A DNA stretch of 64,000 bases from Umbelopsis isabellina (taxonomy: Eukaryota > Mucoromycota > Umbelopsidomycetes > Umbelopsidales > Umbelopsidaceae): contig JAEPQZ010000002.1 in assembly GCA_016758905.1 (NCBI GenBank), forward strand, positions 744,001 to 808,000. The letters are read 5' to 3'. The notes beneath the pieces are model-generated. The model was not told the DNA's origin. It saw nothing but the letters and a program-made list of their open reading frames with translations, and made no database searches. Positions 51,397-62,630 of this stretch are shown here, piece by piece (position 1 is the first letter of the stretch; every line of letters begins with the position of its first letter). The translations under genes and the position numbers were made by a program.

Positions 51397-53043
51397 TTAA
51401 TTGTTTCGTAGATGAAGGGACTTGGAGTATGTCCACGCACCCTTATCCAAATCGTGATGTCCAACCATTTGTTCGGTAAGCTCAGTGTTTCTAGTCACAT
51501 ACTGATCTTTCTTACTCTTATCTTCCAAAAACTCAAAAAGCGAAGGTTCCCAAGTTTCATGAGTTGTTTCACGTTCTTTCTTCAACTGCCGTTGGCGATC
51601 TTCGATTTTGCTTTTTTCAGCATTGGCGATTTGATAATTCTTTACTTTCAAGGCATCCGTGACAGGTCCCCAAAGCTTATGAGTTTCAAATTCATGCTGT
51701 TCCTCCAAAGGTGCGGTCTTTCTTTCTGCCATCGGCTCAGCATCAGCATCGAACAACAGGTGCTTTGCACTTTCACCTGCGTTCGAGTAGTAAGACTTGT
51801 GACTCCATCGTCCAGACAGAGTATAATACTCTGTGTCCTTATACTTTACAGAGCCTTTGATACAATTAGCCTCACCTCCAAACCAAGGCTTAGGCAAAAA
51901 CTCGATAGTAGACACAGCCCCACTGGTTGATGCAATTGTGCAAATACCGCTCAAATCAATATAAGCTGCAGCGGTCAAGACACCCTTAATATTAAGAACT
52001 GGGAAGTCAAGAACGTATTGTTCATCCCACTTCTTGAGATACAATGTGGCGCGACCAACTTGGTCAATGCGGATAGTGGTTCCCTTGAACTTTGATTTTT
52101 GACCACCTATATAGTAATACGGTCAATACACTTACAATTTCGCAAGATGCCGATGCTACGCTAACTTACAGTGACCGTTGAGGGAGATACCGGCTTTCTC
52201 ATCTTCGAGGTAAAATGCCGAAATAGGAGGATGGTGAGAGACTACATGAATTTGATTGGGGAACAGAGGAGTGTCAGCTTGGCTATTGAGTCACATTGGT
52301 ATTAACCCAAGTAAAAACTATATTTTTCCAATTGCGCGATTGCCTTCTTGGTAAAATAAAAATTATATAAGGCAGTAAATTTGCTTACCTTGCTCACAAA
52401 TACAAGTAACTTCGCCAAGATTACAGAAAAATTGTTCGCCAAGAACAGGATTGTACGGCTTTTTCTCATTGAGGCCATTGGTACATCGGGAGGCATAGCT
52501 TCCCCAAAGTGTGGACATAAACCACCGAGCCACTTCTAACATTCGCTCTATTTTGGCAACAGATAAGGGAAAGACAAAGAAAATTAGTAAAAACGCTCAC
52601 CAAAAGATTATAAGTTAGCATTACGCCATAACATTAGTTCCATACCTTGGGGTTCGGACGAAGCGGGAATGGCAGTGAAAAACTGTGGGTGGTCACCCCA
52701 GTATGTACTACAATTAGTCATGCAAGGAATGACAGTTAAGTATGGCTAGTTAGAATATTGAGGCAAGTAAGCCCTCCAACATACAGCATTCCCCGAGGGG
52801 AATGCTGACTTGAATCGCCACAAACACTTACCCATACTCGAGCAAAGAAAGTCCGTTCAAAAAGAACGCTGGGCATGTCAATGACGAAAGATCGCCGCTG
52901 AACCGAATGACAGTCTTGAGAAATTCTTTGAATTGACTGCCAGTGCCGGGCTCAGAATTCTTGAGTTGAATCTTGTCAACATCACTGACTTTGACAGCAC
53001 CGTTCTCGGAGGCGGTGTCAGAGTTGGAGAGATCTTTGGCCAT
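51397..53043 (-). CDS. Oxysterol-binding protein, Kes1/Osh4-type
   Basis: Five exons give 416 aa if the start is the ATG at 53043: 52832-53043, 52646-52707, 52389-52547, 52170-52277 and 51397-52106. An in-frame ATG at 53109 would add 22 residues. The protein is a single ORD without PH domain or FFAT motif. It shows FKEFLKTVIRFSGDLSSLTC (lid region), WFMSTLWGSYASR, EKKPYNPVLGEQFF and the signature VVSHHPPISAFYLED (Val instead of the usual Gln before V-S-H-H). The end resembles Osh4 (APLEEQHEFETHKLW). Such proteins exchange sterol and PI4P between membranes. A perfect hairpin sits in the first intron. Confidence 0.93.
52784..52807. repeat. Perfect inverted repeat (11-nt arms) in the first OSBP intron
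   Basis: CAGCATTCCCC and GGGGAATGCTG are separated by two bases (GA). The 24-bp palindrome lies within intron 52708-52831, between the donor and the branch region, and is GC-rich in an AT-rich setting. Confidence 0.9.
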
Positions 53044-54176
53044 TACAGACAAGGATTTGTGATGAAGAGTAGAGAAACGGGATAAATTGGCTGCCGATTG
53101 GATCGTCATACAAGTTTGTAGATCGGAGTATGAATTATGGATCAACTTGAACGCACGAGAGTCTGATTCACCTCAGTCCGTCATTTATCTCTTGTAGTTG
53201 ATATTTACGCATTAAAAATATATAGAGCGAGATGAATTACCAGGATTTTCAAAAGATGTATTGTACCTTGATCAACGGTATAATAATATCTTATTGCAAC
53301 TCTCGTACCACCAATAATGCACCAAATATTAGTGAAACGAAGTATTAGATAATGTGAACTCCCGTCCTCATCCGTGAAAATTTTTGTAAATAATGAAGTC
53401 AAGATGATTTGGCGTCATGAACCGATCGAGAGCGTAATGTCAAAGCTTTTAGTGTGTCTAGGTTCGAATTTTGAGAACTTTAATTGAGAAACTATCGGTG
53501 AATTGATTACATGTAAATGTCTTTGGTCTATCTACCAGTTACACGATGAATTCTGATCCACTAATCGTCAATAAATCGTGCTTTCTCGAAACAGTTGTTA
53601 ATCATCAACCGAGAACGTGTACGCTTGCCACAAACGGCAATAGAACACCAACAGACCAGCAGCGAGCTCGTGAGCTTGTCTTCTCAGATGTTTCTGGCAA
53701 ATATCTGCGTAATAGCAATGATTTCTTGAGATATCACTATACCAAGTATCAAACAACTCGATGTTGTATGTGCGGCAAAACTTTCCTATTGAAAAGGCTG
53801 TGCGTTATTACGACATCTTGGAAACTTCGTCCAATCGGACTGACAGACCGCATGTTCATCCGCGCTGTTTTCATTCTCAGTTCAGGGCAAAATTCGAGCA
53901 ACCTTTAAGTGGTCGGATCGGAACAGGATGAAGTGAAATTCCGAGAGCGTCCCTCACAGTGTCTGAGAATACTGCACTTTCTCAATACAGTGAAGCAGTG
54001 ATCGCATATAAGTGCTCTTTGATGGTCGCAACGTGTCTAAGTTCAAAAAGTACATTTTCCGCCGCAAACTGTCAACAGGAACTAAGTTGGATGTGACTTG
54101 CGTTTCCGACTCCGTGAGTCAAAGAAACAGTCGCTAAACTGCGCGACACTTTCAGAACTTGAACTTATTGCTCGCA
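53044..54176. other. Divergent spacer of OSBP and ADAL with a decayed gene-like stretch
   Basis: About 1.1 kb. The first 450 bp are AT-rich promoter-like DNA for the OSBP gene. From 53546 a gene-like but degraded stretch follows (separate entry). The 5' flank of ADAL near 54140-54176 is short. Confidence 0.4.
53546..54140 (+). pseudogene. Probable decayed protein-coding gene, family unknown
   Basis: Protein-like stretches occur in different plus-strand frames without plausible introns between them. The first (from the ATG at 53546) contains ELVFSDVSGKYLRNSNDFLR and RCCMCGKTF; a second, overlapping frame has AVRYYDILETSSNR and HVHPRCFHSQF; a third has LFDGRNVSKFKKYIFRRKL. The Cys pair and the HxHPRC pattern suggest a former treble-clef zinc finger. 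No complete ORF exists. I do not recognise the family. A real gene with unusual splicing or an assembly error are alternatives. Confidence 0.4.
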
Positions 54177-55487
54177 ATGTCGGTGAATGTCGAGTCCCTC
54201 AAGGCCTTTTGTGTAAGCCTGCCCAAGATAGAGCTCCATGCTCATATTAACGGTTCTATAAGCCATGAAACCATAGCTAAGCTACGAGAAAGAAAGGTGT
54301 GGTTCAGAGCAAGATACAACCATTGCTAATTCCTTTATTGTTCAGCAAATTGAAGTGTACTGATGTTTCCTGATAGAGAGAAACCAAACCTCATCTCGCT
54401 GATTATAAAATACCTGAAAATAGCTTGGATGATATAGCTGAGTAAGGACAATAATTGCAGTATATTTTCTCATTATTTTCTTTTGTTCACACATCCAAAT
54501 TTGACATGTAGCTTCTTTCCTCTATTCAAATTGATCTACCAATTGACGGATGATATTGAAGCCATTAAATTGATAACAAAGGACGTTATTGATGAGTTTG
54601 CTCATGATGGAATCAAGTATTTGGAATTACGAAGTACTCCTAGAAAGTACGACGACACTAATCTTAAAACTAAGGAAGATTACGTGCGCACCGTTCTGTC
54701 TGTGATCAATGAACCTCGCGACGATATAATTGTTAAGCTGATAATCTCTGTAGACAGACGTAATACATTAGATGAAGCCATGGAAGCTGTGGATTTAGCC
54801 ATCAAATACCAGAACCATGGTGTGGTTGCAGTGGATCTTTGCGGCGATGTGCACGCAGGCACTTTTGATACGTTGAAGCCAGCATTTTTGAAAGCTCAAC
54901 AGTATGGCCTAAAAGTAACCCTCCACTTTTGTGAGGTATGCATTCTTGCGAGTCATAAAAAGTGTTCTGCATATTTTTTAATGATGTTGAGACAGGTACC
55001 GGAAAATCTGCCAGAAGCGCCTTCACTATTAGCAATTGGCCCAAATCGCTTGGGTCATGCAACCTTGTTGGATGAGGCCTGCCGCAAACATATTTATGAA
55101 CATAAAATACCCATCGAGATTTGTATGACTTCCAACGTGTTGAGCAAAACCGTCCCCACATATGAAGAGCATCATTTGAAGGAACTACTCGCCACCGGAC
55201 AACCTTTTTGCATTTGTGTTAGTATGATGATATAGATCGATCTTTTTGCTATACGTTCCAGCTAAAATTAATATGATTCAATTTTACAGACGGATGACAA
55301 AGGAGTTTTTAGAGCTGACTTATCCGATGAATATGTACAAGCAGCCAAGGCATTTTCAATGACAAACACGCAACTTTATGAAGCATGCTTTCAGGCCATT
55401 GACTCCATTTTTGCTGATGATTCCATTAAAGATCAGCTACGTACACAGTGGCAAAAGTGGTTTGACTCCAATACTAAATACTTTTAA
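54177..55487 (+). CDS. ADAL: ADAL/MAPDA: adenosine deaminase-like N6-methyl-AMP deaminase
   Basis: Five exons give 342 aa: 54177-54296, 54377-54441, 54512-54935, 54996-55217 and 55290-55487. The metal and catalytic residues of the deaminase family are present: KIELHAHINGSI (H-x-H), VAVDLCGD, VTLHFCE, LGHAT and TDDKGVF. The segment between HAHINGSI and the next helix is short, typical of ADAL rather than of classical adenosine deaminase. KYLELRSTPRKYDD and MTSNVLSKTVPTYEEHHLKE also match ADAL. Plant and human orthologues deaminate N6-methyl-AMP to IMP, clearing modified nucleotides from RNA turnover. A poly(A)-signal-like AATAAA is at 55532. It lies next to, and convergent with, DPM1. Confidence 0.93.
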
Positions 55488-55643
55488 ACTCGAGAAAAGA
55501 TATAATTCGTATTTATAACACACACTTCACCAATAAAGATTATGAACAAAATGTATTTGATCAGAAGAGGAGTTGTTCAACAGTTTATTTTATTTTACGA
55601 AAACTGTCTGGTATGAAAAAGTAAAGAAGTGATGCATCATATT

Positions 55644-56826
<1,183 letters not shown>

Positions 56827-56916
56827 TCAAATTTGACTCTCCGGTAATTGCTCCATTACATTGCCACGTACCATGGCAAATACCTGGAAGTAACGGTTTT
56901 ATTCAATTGGTATATT

Positions 56917-58914
56917 TTACAATTCTTCCTCTTTTTCATCATTATTTTCATATCTTAAGCGACTGGGAGAGTAAGATGTTGTGGCGGCAAAAGGTGGCAA
57001 GGAGGTCTGAACTGATTGGACTATATGTTGACTACTAGGCTGCTGAGCTAATGTTCTCAGCAACGTTCGTTCTCCTCCACCATTTGGTAACGGTTGTGGT
57101 GGTCGACTGTTCTCTTCCAATCGGTAATCACTGTTTTGCTCCCCTGAACTGCCTTCGATCTAGTGGTAGAAGCGTTTGTCAGAACTAAGATTCGAGATGA
57201 AAAACGATACATTCATGTTCTTAATTATACCTGGCTAGGCTGCGCTCGTCGCTTTTTAGCGCTCTCCTTCAGCTTTTCCCATCTCTCCTTGTACTTTCCC
57301 ATCAAATCCTTTTGTCTACTATTTTCCAATCGTAACGCTTTCACTTCATCTTCTAATTCTTTGATGCGAGCTTGAGGGTTTGCTATTGATGCTATAACGG
57401 TATAATTAGTACAGCTGAAAAGCATCTGTATGATTATAGTTCGCTAATTAGTATACCGCTGGAGGCTTCGGCTGTCTTTGTTTGCCTAGGTAAAGTGCTA
57501 TTTGTACCGTGCTGACCGTACACCATCGAAGATCTCATTGATTCTTGGCTTTGCATTATTCGTTTTGCTTGTTTTTGAACATCATTTCGAAACTGAAGAA
57601 TGCTGCTCTTCAAAAGATTGCTTTCTTCGGCAGCCTAAAAAATGCATATTGGTGTCAAAACTTCACTGGTTATAATCTTACCAAGAGACTTGCCTTCTTC
57701 CAATGTGTGACTTGGCGTGAAAGAATATCCACTGTATTCTTCAATGATTTATTTTCCATAGCATATTCTTGGATACTTTTCCCTCTATCCATGTGAATCT
57801 TATGAGTTAAATTGTTTTGATGATAATACAGATGGGTATTACACTTACGCAGTAGGCTTTTCATCAATCTTGTTTGTTTGCACGGTGTCTGCAGTCTTCG
57901 ATATGACTTGAGATGGTGCCTGCCGAGGAACAACAAAAAATGATTCCATCATCGACGCCTCTATTTGCGCTTTAGTTGACGGTTGTGAATTATTCGAGGC
58001 ATCCTTTCTCAATGTTTCAAGTACACTACTGTCTTCAATGAGAGCATTAGGATTGTCTGCTTCGTTTAGCGGAACACTAGCAAAAGCGACAGGATTCGAA
58101 AGTTTTGAAACCAACGTCTCCACAGCATTCCAAAACTTATTAAATGGATCTGAATCCTCCTGCAATAGGTTAAACATTAGGTATCCATAATATATGTTTG
58201 CACAAACTTCTTTTTGAAATACCTCTTCACGATCGTTCAATAAGGCGTACGAGTCATCAATGACTTGTGATTCATGATCGAATGAATGGGAAGGATATGC
58301 AGTAGGATGTAGTGATGATGAATTACCGCTATTATTGGGGTTGATATCATAGATGTTTAAAGTATTCATTCGGCCACTTAAAGGCAGCGATGTACTGCCG
58401 TTTGATTTAGTGGGCGATGAAATCGGATATGGCGAGCTGGGTTGATCAAGTGAACCTCGTTTCGCCGCTTGAGCATCACTTCGCTTTGTAGCTTTTCGAG
58501 AGAGTGCAGAAGCCTTTCTCGTATGATTCATTACAAGCAGCCGAAGCGTTTTCACAGCCTATTCAATTAAAGGCGTGTCAGTTTATCCCTCCATTAAGCA
58601 TTGATGTAAACAAATATCGTTGTAAACGCACCTCAGGGTCCTGAGCATAAACTATTGCCTTTTGGAATTGTTCTATAAAACTGGTGAGCAAGCAGTGGTA
58701 TATTGAGCAGAGAGTTACCATTACTGACCTGCAGCTTGTGTATGAGCATTTGCGGCTTTGTCCCATTGCTCGCGATCTTCGTAGTCGTCGGCGTCGTTTG
58801 CAAATGAGTGCCCCTATAACGTAACAGGACCACTTTCAGCCTATGAAACTGCGCTATATAGAACAGTTCATGTACACTTACTGCATTCACAGGGCTAGAA
58901 GTTGGAGTAGACAT
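56917..58914 (-). CDS. ATG38/NRBF2-like MIT-domain protein (autophagy PI3K complex I)
   Basis: Nine exons give 496 aa: 58882-58914, 58729-58813, 58632-58672, 58223-58558, 57849-58159, 57682-57784, 57457-57634, 57231-57391 and 56917-57159. The N-terminal 75 residues form an MIT helical hairpin (EDREQWDKAANAHTQAAEQF, VKTLRLLVMNHTRKASALSR). After a Ser/Pro linker comes DPFNKFWNAVETLVSKLSNP, a block typical of fungal Atg38. Two coiled coils follow (MENKSLKNTVDILSRQVTHW; RIKELEDEVKALRLENSRQK). In yeast Atg38 links Atg14-Vps15 for autophagosome PI3P. The intron 58160-58222 is 63 nt and lacks in-frame stops, so an isoform with 21 extra residues is possible. The family call rests on domain order, not on strong identity. 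Confidence 0.65.
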
Positions 58915-59108
58915 GAAAGTTAAAGATATGGCATATACGGTGGGGGGATGATATGCCGAATGGGCTCGTGATCGAAATTTTGAGTATAACGTTTCGAATG
59001 ACCTTTCTATTCTGCTACACTGTATATTTTAGCAACAAAGCTGCAATTTAATGATCTTTTAAACATACATATATACTACATAAGCTGAGCTACAAGGTAT
59101 TGCTGTAA

Positions 59109-60217
59109 TTATGCACTAGCAGTAACAGCAGCCTTTTGCTGCTTCTCCAATTGAGCACGCTTGCTCATAGTTTGGAGATTGTTATAAGGGGTAATCATGG
59201 ATGGAGGTAGTGTCTTGACAAAGCGGTCCTCATTCATCCAGTCCAAACCATGTTGGAAGATATTGGCAGCGCGGTGATGGCCACCTTCAGTGCTACCGAA
59301 TGAAGCATGAAGGGTAACACGCTTGTTAGCACAGTAATAAATGGCACGATGGAGAATGTTGTTGTTGTAGAAGACAGTTTGACCAGCCTTAAGATGAACT
59401 TGAAGTTGACCAGGCATCTTTCGGCTCAAAGGATCATTAATAGTGATGTCACGCTCTTCAGCAGTTCTGACTCTGTTGTGGGAAGCAGGCACAACGAACA
59501 AGCAAGACTCATCATACAGAGCACTAATGGTAATCGCAATTTAACGGTCAGTACTTTGTATAGACAAAACCGATAAGAAACTTCACTTTTCGCTACTTAC
59601 GTATTCCACTGTGTGCCAAAGTGAGGAATATTCAAACGCTCACGCTCCTCATCTTCGGGGACTTTGGGTTTGATAGCATCACGGTGCCAAGGGAGATCAA
59701 AGTCAGAGTCTTGAGGATTGATCAACATGTTGAAGAGTTCTAAACATCATGCAAAAGTTTTAGTCCATCAGAGTACCGACATACCAGTTTATTTCATCCA
59801 TCCCTCCCATTACTTACCGAGTTGAAGTTCCTCGGGCTTGACTTGAAGAAGTTCACAGACGGCATTGATCATTTCCTCACTGCCATACCATTCGGCAAAG
59901 ACGGGTTCACCGAGATCAGGGTGCAACAAATGTTGAACACCCCAAACATCAGTACCCTCATCCCACGGAGGGAAGGGAGTGCCGACGAAGCGTCTATTGG
60001 CATGATCCATTAGACTGTTTGTCCAAGTATCCTCAACTGATGTCCCGAGAAATATTTACCTTTCTTTCCATTCACCAGCTCTAGCCTTCTTGATAGTTCT
60101 TTCAGCAGCTTCACGAAGAGGACCGAGTAACTCAGGCTTAATCAAGTTATCAATGATAACAAAACCATCTTCAACCATGGCATCGTGAGCAGGGCGTCCA
60201 TCAATAGAGTACAACAT
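59109..60217 (-). CDS. Phytanoyl-CoA dioxygenase (PhyH) family 2-oxoglutarate oxygenase
   Basis: Four exons give 302 aa: 60060-60217, 59818-60014, 59601-59739 and 59109-59523. The Fe(II) ligands are visible: H and D in LPWHRDAIKPK, and the distal His with 2OG-binding Arg region in YNNNILHRAIYYCANKRVTL. LFVVPASHNRVRTAEE and DGFVIIDNLIKPELLG also fit PhyH. It is cytosolic by appearance, with no signal peptide and no SKL end (terminus TASA). The substrate is unknown. PhyH proteins act on lipids, toxins or small metabolites in fungi. Codon use is more biased toward C-ending codons than in neighbours, hinting at high expression. Confidence 0.9.
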
Positions 60218-60695
60218 TTTTTAGGTTAGGATAAAGAAAAGCGGAGGAGCGGCAGAATGTGCGGCAGAATTTATATCTGCGAAGTTTAGTGGTGGGAAAT
60301 TATTTGGGTAGGCACAATTATATAATCAATCAAGGGTTCACTTTCACTCAGGGTCTGGTACACCAAACCTTGTTGCTTTCGGTACTAAACTTTTTCAGAC
60401 TGAATTGAGCAGAGCAGAAGTTATATATTTGAAATCTTTTACACATATAATAAACGAAAATATGTCGGTTATAGTTAACGAAGAAGAAAATAAAAATCAT
60501 GTACAGGATGTGATGGTTTGAAACAAGTGGGGTAAAATGATTGTGACTAGGGTAAAATAGAATGGTCTCCGAGACTGCGGCAAATGAACCCTTTAGTTGT
60601 TTTGTTCGTCTTGCCGACCTTGCTGATTTAAACGTTAAATCGAAAAAAAAATGTGACCAGGGTAAGCAGTCCCTTGCAAAGCTTTCCCTTGGCTT
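60218..60695. promoter_or_regulatory. Spacer: PhyH promoter and bZIP 3' flank
   Basis: A 478-bp gap between tandem minus-strand genes. It includes the 5' flank of the PhyH gene (with a local GGTCTGGTACACC segment near 60352) and the bZIP 3' UTR region. No ORF or repeat is convincing. Confidence 0.4.
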
Positions 60696-61556
60696 TTAGT
60701 TAGATTCATTAGTATCACTTTGGCGATTTTCCGTTGCTTGGGCCTGCGCTAACTCCCCAAGTTGTTGACCAACTCCATGTATGAATTGGAGCCCAGGATG
60801 ACCCAGTTTGGCATTCAGCTCCTCCACTTCCTTCATAAGCCTGTAGCTTTCGGAACCCTCTTGCATAGAACCTAAAGCCAGCTTTGCATTAGCCTCCTCA
60901 ATTTCCTTTCGCAGGCGTTGGTTATCTTCCTCAAGTTGGGAGATCTTCTCCTCCATGCTTTGTACATAATGCTTCTTCTTCTTGCGGCATTCCTTGGCAG
61001 CCATACGATTTCTTAATAAGCGTCGTTGACGACGCTCATCATCAGTAAGTGCCCTCCCGTTGTTAGCCTTACGCTGATGAGCTGAGTCTTCCTCGGTACT
61101 GACTTGCGCTGTGGTGCTACCATCCATATTGGGAAGGTGCGGAGGACCAGGCAGGGACGTGATAACGTTGGCAGCCTGCAGTGACTGCAGCAGCGAAGAG
61201 CTCAAGTTTCCAGGAACAGATATAGGGGACACCATAGCGTTAGCGAGGGAAGCTGCCAAGTCTTGCTGACCGTTGGCTTGTGCATATTGTAAAATTTGCT
61301 GCTGTTGTTCAGCAGTCAGAACAAGGCCCGACGTGTTCTGCGCGGTGGATAGAGCCGCGTTCAAGGCAGCACCATTGAGGGACGCTGCAGCATGATTGTC
61401 ACCAGATGGGGAGACTGATGGGGAAGGGGGAGCAGAAGCTTTTCTTTTGGATGAGTGTTCTTGATCCGAATCACTCTCAGCATTACGCTTGGAGTTATGG
61501 GTCTCTTCTTTTACATATCGCTCGACCTCAGCTAGGTTGTGGACGTCAGCGGGCAT
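60696..61556 (-). CDS. bZIP transcription factor, ATF/CREB type
   Basis: A single exon encodes 286 aa. Residues about 178-240 are the bZIP: a basic region RRLLRNRMAAKECRKKKKHY followed by a leucine zipper (VQSMEEKISQLEEDNQRLRK and on). NRxAAKxCRKKKK is the CREB signature, so it should bind TGACGTCA. The N-terminal half is Gln/Ala/Ser rich (TAEQQQQILQYAQANGQQDL), like Q-rich activation domains of CREB1. A short acidic, Ser-rich region (SDSDQEHSSKRK) could be phosphorylated. The zipper is followed by a Q-rich tail ending near HGVGQQLGELAQAQ. It probably acts in the nucleus under cAMP or stress signals. CRE-like sites flank its own start codon. Confidence 0.93.
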   Translation of the reverse strand: MPADVHNLAEVERYVKEETHNSKRNAESDSDQEHSSKRKASAPPSPSVSPSGDNHAAASLNGAALNAALSTAQNTSGLVLTAEQQQQILQYAQANGQQDLAASLANAMVSPISVPGNLSSSLLQSLQAANVITSLPGPPHLPNMDGSTTAQVSTEEDSAHQRKANNGRALTDDERRQRRLLRNRMAAKECRKKKKHYVQSMEEKISQLEEDNQRLRKEIEEANAKLALGSMQEGSESYRLMKEVEELNAKLGHPGLQFIHGVGQQLGELAQAQATENRQSDTNESN

Positions 61557-61631
61557 TTTGGGATAAGAGCAAGTGGTTGACGTCGTCTTGATGACGAAGA
61601 CCTTTTTTCAACAACAATATGGATGACATCA
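61541..61631. promoter_or_regulatory. Cluster of CRE-like sites around the bZIP start
   Basis: Four near-matches to TGACGTCA lie within 91 bp: GGACGTCA (61541-61548, inside the first codons), TGACGTCG (61578-61585), TGACGAAG (61592-61599) and TGACATCA (61624-61631). Three differ from the CREB site by one base. This suggests autoregulation. Confidence 0.5.
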
Positions 61632-61901
61632 GCAAAAAAATATTATGACAAAAATAAATTTCCTTTCGATCACATGATCATTTCATTTTCTAAAGCTGTG
61701 CTCTGTGATCGCATGGCATGGCTTGATAGCAAGGATGTATGTGGTAAAACATTTATCGTTTTTATGAAAATTGCTATCTGATGTAAAATACAAGTAAATA
61801 TCAAGGTTAAGAAGAAAAAGACCAACACTAGAGAAATAGCTACAAAGTAAACTGATCAAACATTTTAACGGTCAACGATTTGGAATTGTCTGATTGCACT
61901 T
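61557..61901. promoter_or_regulatory. Spacer upstream of the bZIP gene
   Basis: A 345-bp gap carrying the bZIP promoter (CRE-like cluster above) and the 3' flank of the next minus-strand gene. A GATCACATGATCA near-palindrome lies at about 61669-61681. Confidence 0.4.
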
Positions 61902-62630
61902 TTAGTAGTACGCAACAGTATATTCAGCATCATCTTCCTTTTTTGCATCTTGTACAAATATGTTGGCGGTGGTGTTCGGCCGTGCAGTTTTTTTAGTAAA
62001 TATTTTGCGTCCTTGCTCCATTGCATTTCTTTTCGTTTGTCTATCCTTGTCTGACTCCTGTTCAACTGTTTCTTCGTTCGGATCAATGTCCATACTGGTA
62101 GGATTGGATAGATGGCGAGGTCGTTTCGTCTTGGACATATCTAGTCGATGCCTGTTTTGAACTAAATCTCGCCATGATATGTTGACAGCATTATCAACGA
62201 ATGTATCGCTATCCAGCAAGCTTTCATTCAAAGAGAATGGATTCCGTGACATTTCATCAGGAGGTGCTGAAACTGAGGAGTTTCGTAATTCAACGAAATC
62301 AAACTCGCTACCGCAGTATAAATCCGACCTTTTTATTGGGTTGGTGTATGGTGTATATGGCCTTGAGAAAAGTTCTCTTGGTGTCTCTGTGCCATCGTTT
62401 ACCTTGTGATCCAAAGGCTTTGGTGTAAGACTTCGTCCATGCAATAAGGTCTTCAAATCTTTCGTTTCCAGCTCGGATAACGATGAGCTAACTCTATGTC
62501 GTAACGTACGTCTTGATGGAGAAGTCATTCTACTCCGTAATGGGACATTTGTCAACTCTAGAGCTGTCGAAGTTGCATCCAGTGCGTGCTCCGGTAGATA
62601 TTCCATGTCATCGTTCATAATGTCCGCCAT
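61902..62630 (-). CDS. Uncharacterised Ser/Thr-rich protein
   Basis: A single exon encodes 242 aa from the ATG at 62630. The protein is hydrophilic, rich in S, T, P, R and D, with many S/T-P sites (TSPSRRT, SLTPKPLD, RPYTPYTNP), which fit CDK or MAPK phosphorylation. Several KR clusters (KTKRPRHL, KDRQTKRN) may be nuclear signals. There are no membrane segments and no cysteine motif. The length and low complexity suggest an intrinsically disordered nuclear or cell-cycle protein. I do not recognise the family. Confidence 0.65.
   Translation of the reverse strand: MADIMNDDMEYLPEHALDATSTALELTNVPLRSRMTSPSRRTLRHRVSSSLSELETKDLKTLLHGRSLTPKPLDHKVNDGTETPRELFSRPYTPYTNPIKRSDLYCGSEFDFVELRNSSVSAPPDEMSRNPFSLNESLLDSDTFVDNAVNISWRDLVQNRHRLDMSKTKRPRHLSNPTSMDIDPNEETVEQESDKDRQTKRNAMEQGRKIFTKKTARPNTTANIFVQDAKKEDDAEYTVAYY

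Noticed and set aside
53460-53475. GGTTCGAATTT, similar to a tRNA T-loop
   Set aside because: No matching acceptor, D or anticodon arms lie upstream; chance match.
61960-62428. Plus-strand ORFs over the unknown Ser/Thr-rich gene
   Set aside because: They are shorter than and antisense to a 242-codon single-exon frame with coherent composition and its own ATG.
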